64,000 nucleotides of DNA from Chimonanthus salicifolius (Eukaryota; Streptophyta; Magnoliopsida; Laurales; Calycanthaceae): assembly GCA_013350335.1 (NCBI GenBank), contig CM023541.1, forward strand, positions 64,724,413 to 64,788,412, read 5' to 3'. Below, one piece after another: positions 61,670 through 64,000 of the stretch. Positions within the stretch are counted from its first letter, which is position 1. Every line of letters begins with the position of its first letter. A program made the translations under genes and the position numbers. Below the pieces are notes generated by a model, which ran no database searches, was not told the DNA's origin, and worked only from the letters and a program-made list of their open reading frames with translations.

Positions 61670-62816
61670 CTAAATAAGCCAAAAACAAGAAATTAATTAA
61701 TAAATATCACATTTTGCGGATGCATCAATGTTACCCTTTTTTAAGATGATGACATGATTGAACCTACAACATTTATGGTTGCAACAACTGTGCTACAGGT
61801 TCTTGTCACAAATGTGTGTATAGAATTAAAAAAAAAAAACTACACAACAGAAAGCAAACTACATACTCCGTACTGCAAAAGGGTCACTAAAAGCACGTCC
61901 CTAACTTACATTCAGCAAGTTTGGGCAAATCTAGAACCATGATAATTGCAATGTTTCAGTCTCTCAAATTGGTAACTTTGTAAATGGAAGGCAACAAGTG
62001 CTGCAAATTTTGATATTTCATGCTATGAATATAATGCAACGTTAAAATATTGAGAGCAGAGAACTTTAAAAGAAATGCATAGCTTAGTATTTTATGTTGT
62101 AAGTTCTAGCATACGATATAAATCTTGCAATAAAGCTTCCTTTAAAAATAAACTCTCAGCCCGTTAATCATCGGATTATGATTCATAATGGTATTATCAC
62201 AATTCTCAATTTAACCACATTTTATTTCTTCTAAAGTGCATCAAGAGATGAACATTCTTAATAAGCTTCAAAATAATTACCATTAGTGGACATCAATTGG
62301 AAACAATAGAAAGCATTTGTATTTTGCTTTGCCTATGCAAAATAAGTGGATAGAAACATTTGTATCGTGCTGTTCCACTCAAGTAAAGTATCATTCCAAA
62401 TAGGCAGTTCTACTTCCACGTAAGGATCTGTGGTTTCATTTTGCAAATTATAGGGCCTGTTTAGTAGCCCAGAATTCCTTAGAGGTTGTTCGTCTATATT
62501 CTGACGATTTCACAGAAACAATTATATTTGGGTTTGCTTCATGCCATTCAACAGGTGCCAGATGGAAGCCCAACATTGTTATTGCTTACGTCAAAATCTT
62601 TATTTTCATTGAAAATGAACAAAGCATTATCTTGATGAGAGAGAAAAACCTTCATTTTTCCCTCATTAAATTTTCCAATCCCCCTTACAACAACATGACA
62701 GGCACACTGACTGGACCAGACAAAGAAGCCCTACATGACACACTAACAAACTGCTACATCGAATTCGAAAGTCCTTCAAGGACCCCTGCTTTCCTAAAAC
62801 ACACGAACAAGAACCT

Positions 62817-62910
62817 TTATTGATCCAAGTCTTCTATGTCACCAATTACTTCTCTCTGGATACTGATGAGGATCTCATACATGTTGTGGAAATTATAATG
62901 AGCAGCAAAT
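62817..62910 (-). other. Possible short terminal exon of unknown gene
   Basis: After a T-rich tract ending TTCTTAATTAG, the minus strand reads FAAHYNFHNMYEILI then SIQREVIGDIEDLDQ and a stop, followed by ATAAAGG. The charged, protein-like tail and the acceptor-like upstream tract make a last exon conceivable. No partner exon was recognised, so it may be chance. Confidence 0.2.
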
Positions 62911-63769
62911 ACTAATTAAGAATAAAGAACGGGCAAGTTGTACTGCCACAATACTGTCTTTTAAATGGTAATTTCCTCACTATATGCAGGTGGGTTCGCT
63001 GAAAATTGTCTCTAGGATCCAATGTTCTTACTTCTATTCACTGGTTTGCACCCCAATAAACAGATAATCGAATACCCAAAACAAATTGAGAAAGATTGAA
63101 AATTTAGAACGAGAAAAAGAGAAGGCACTGTTGTTTTTCCTGTACCCATTCAATCATCAGCTCGTCCATTTATAGACGAAAAACGACAAGAGTCAAATTG
63201 CAGACTTCAATGTCTACAATCGTTTTCCCAGTATCCCTCTCCCAAATGGTCAAGTCTATGACTGTTTTCCCAGTTTCTCTTTGAAACAGTCAAGAAACTT
63301 GAATTCTAAAAGATTTACGATAATCCAACTTCAGTTTCGACGAAACCCATTAAAGGAGAGAGTAGTTGAGCTCTGTAATCCCTCTTTAGTTTCTTCTCAT
63401 TTTCTTCTTCTTTCTTTGCTTTCTTTTTTTCTTTATTATTATTATTATAAACTATATTTTTATTTTTTTCCCTTCTCTAGCACTAGGCAAGAAGGGGCTC
63501 CCAAGCAATGGAAGACTCGGGGAAAATGGCAAGTTCAGAGGATATTTATAGATCACACATCCCATCCATTTTTTCTTCAATTCCACCCTGGGATAAAAAA
63601 TTACCAAATAAAATAAAATTTTAAATTGTAGAGAATTTACCTCCAATTTTAAAATTTGAATTTGGCTCCAAACTTTAAAAATAAAACATTTAAAAAAAGA
63701 ATATGGGTTTTGCTAAAAAGGCACCAATTTCAAATTTCAGTTTCAATTTTTTTTGAAAATAGTATGTTA

Positions 63770-63910
63770 ATACATCCCATACATAGAAAGTCAGGATGAA
63801 TCTTCGCCAAAGCATCTGCCACCGCATTTGCAGAGCTTCGTGCACTTGAGAAATCGGCATCAGGGAACTTTGTTCAGTTCTTTAAGAATCCTACCCCAAA
63901 TTGATTTGAG
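63770..63910 (-). pseudogene. RNase H-like fragment of a LINE
   Basis: On the minus strand a stretch reads DFSSARSSANAVADALAK followed by IHPDF. This matches the conserved end of the RNase H-like domain found at the C terminus of plant L1 LINEs and related host copies (hxxRxxNxxADxLAK). A stop lies a few codons upstream, so only a remnant is present. Confidence 0.55.
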
Positions 63911-64000
63911 ATCCCAAGATCGATGGGCTTTTTTCTCCTCTCAGACGTTAAAAAGGATGTATTCCAAGTCTCCCTCAGGGATCACATGTCAGGCCTGGAG

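Larger units (their letters stand above)
61670..64000. other. Upstream part of the kinase-like gene; no first exon found
   Basis: No transit-peptide-like exon with a fitting donor was found. Minus-strand TATA-like sites occur at about 63,543-63,551 (CTATAAATA) and 63,167-63,176 (CTATAAATGG), but no convincing start codon follows either. The first exon may lie beyond 64,000 or be divergent. Confidence 0.4.

Noticed and set aside
62632..62823. Plus-strand 63-residue frame
   Set aside because: No conserved features; it is antisense to the putative exon and 3' flank at 62.8 kb.

Overview
The window is plant nuclear DNA. Evidence: spliced genes with GT-AG introns, plant-specific families (an R2R3-MYB factor, a plant-type inositol-phosphate kinase), AT-rich intergenic DNA, tRNA-derived SINEs, LINE remnants and hAT-type MITEs. 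Introns are long (up to about 3.6 kb) and contain transposon debris, which suggests a medium-to-large woody eudicot or magnoliid-type genome. I cannot name the species.

Layout. 1-10,740 (minus): the 5' part of a TOZ/UTP13 (SSU-processome WD40) gene, seven exons, running off the left edge. 13,379-14,320 (plus): an intronless ITPK1-type inositol-polyphosphate kinase. 14.3-22.2 kb: no gene, scattered repeats. 22,241-24,000 (minus): a two-exon R2R3-MYB gene. 24.0-34.2 kb: no gene, rich in MITEs and SINEs. 34,208-36,394 (plus): an intronless 728-residue multi-pass membrane protein of unknown function. 36.4-42.3 kb: no gene except a decayed RTE-type LINE. 42,344-42,784 (minus): mitochondrial ribosomal protein mS38. 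44.0-46.5 kb: a tandem array carrying two broken copies of the 5' part of mS38. 46.5-51.4 kb: AT-rich, with two hAT-like elements. 51,495-61,669 (minus): at least eleven exons of a kinase-fold protein whose catalytic motifs are degraded (a pseudokinase); its first exon was not found. The right edge holds a LINE RNase H fragment.

The genes are unrelated housekeeping and regulatory loci (ribosome biogenesis, mitoribosome, inositol phosphates, transcription) with no operon-like logic. The least ordinary material is in the repeats. One non-autonomous hAT-like family has an interior made almost entirely of reiterated TATCGGCCGATA palindromes; four of its copies carry perfect or near-perfect 8-bp target duplications. 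A second hAT-like element is built from reiterated GACCCG. The mS38 fragment array is the third unusual item. I found no CRISPR, prokaryotic system or viral genome.
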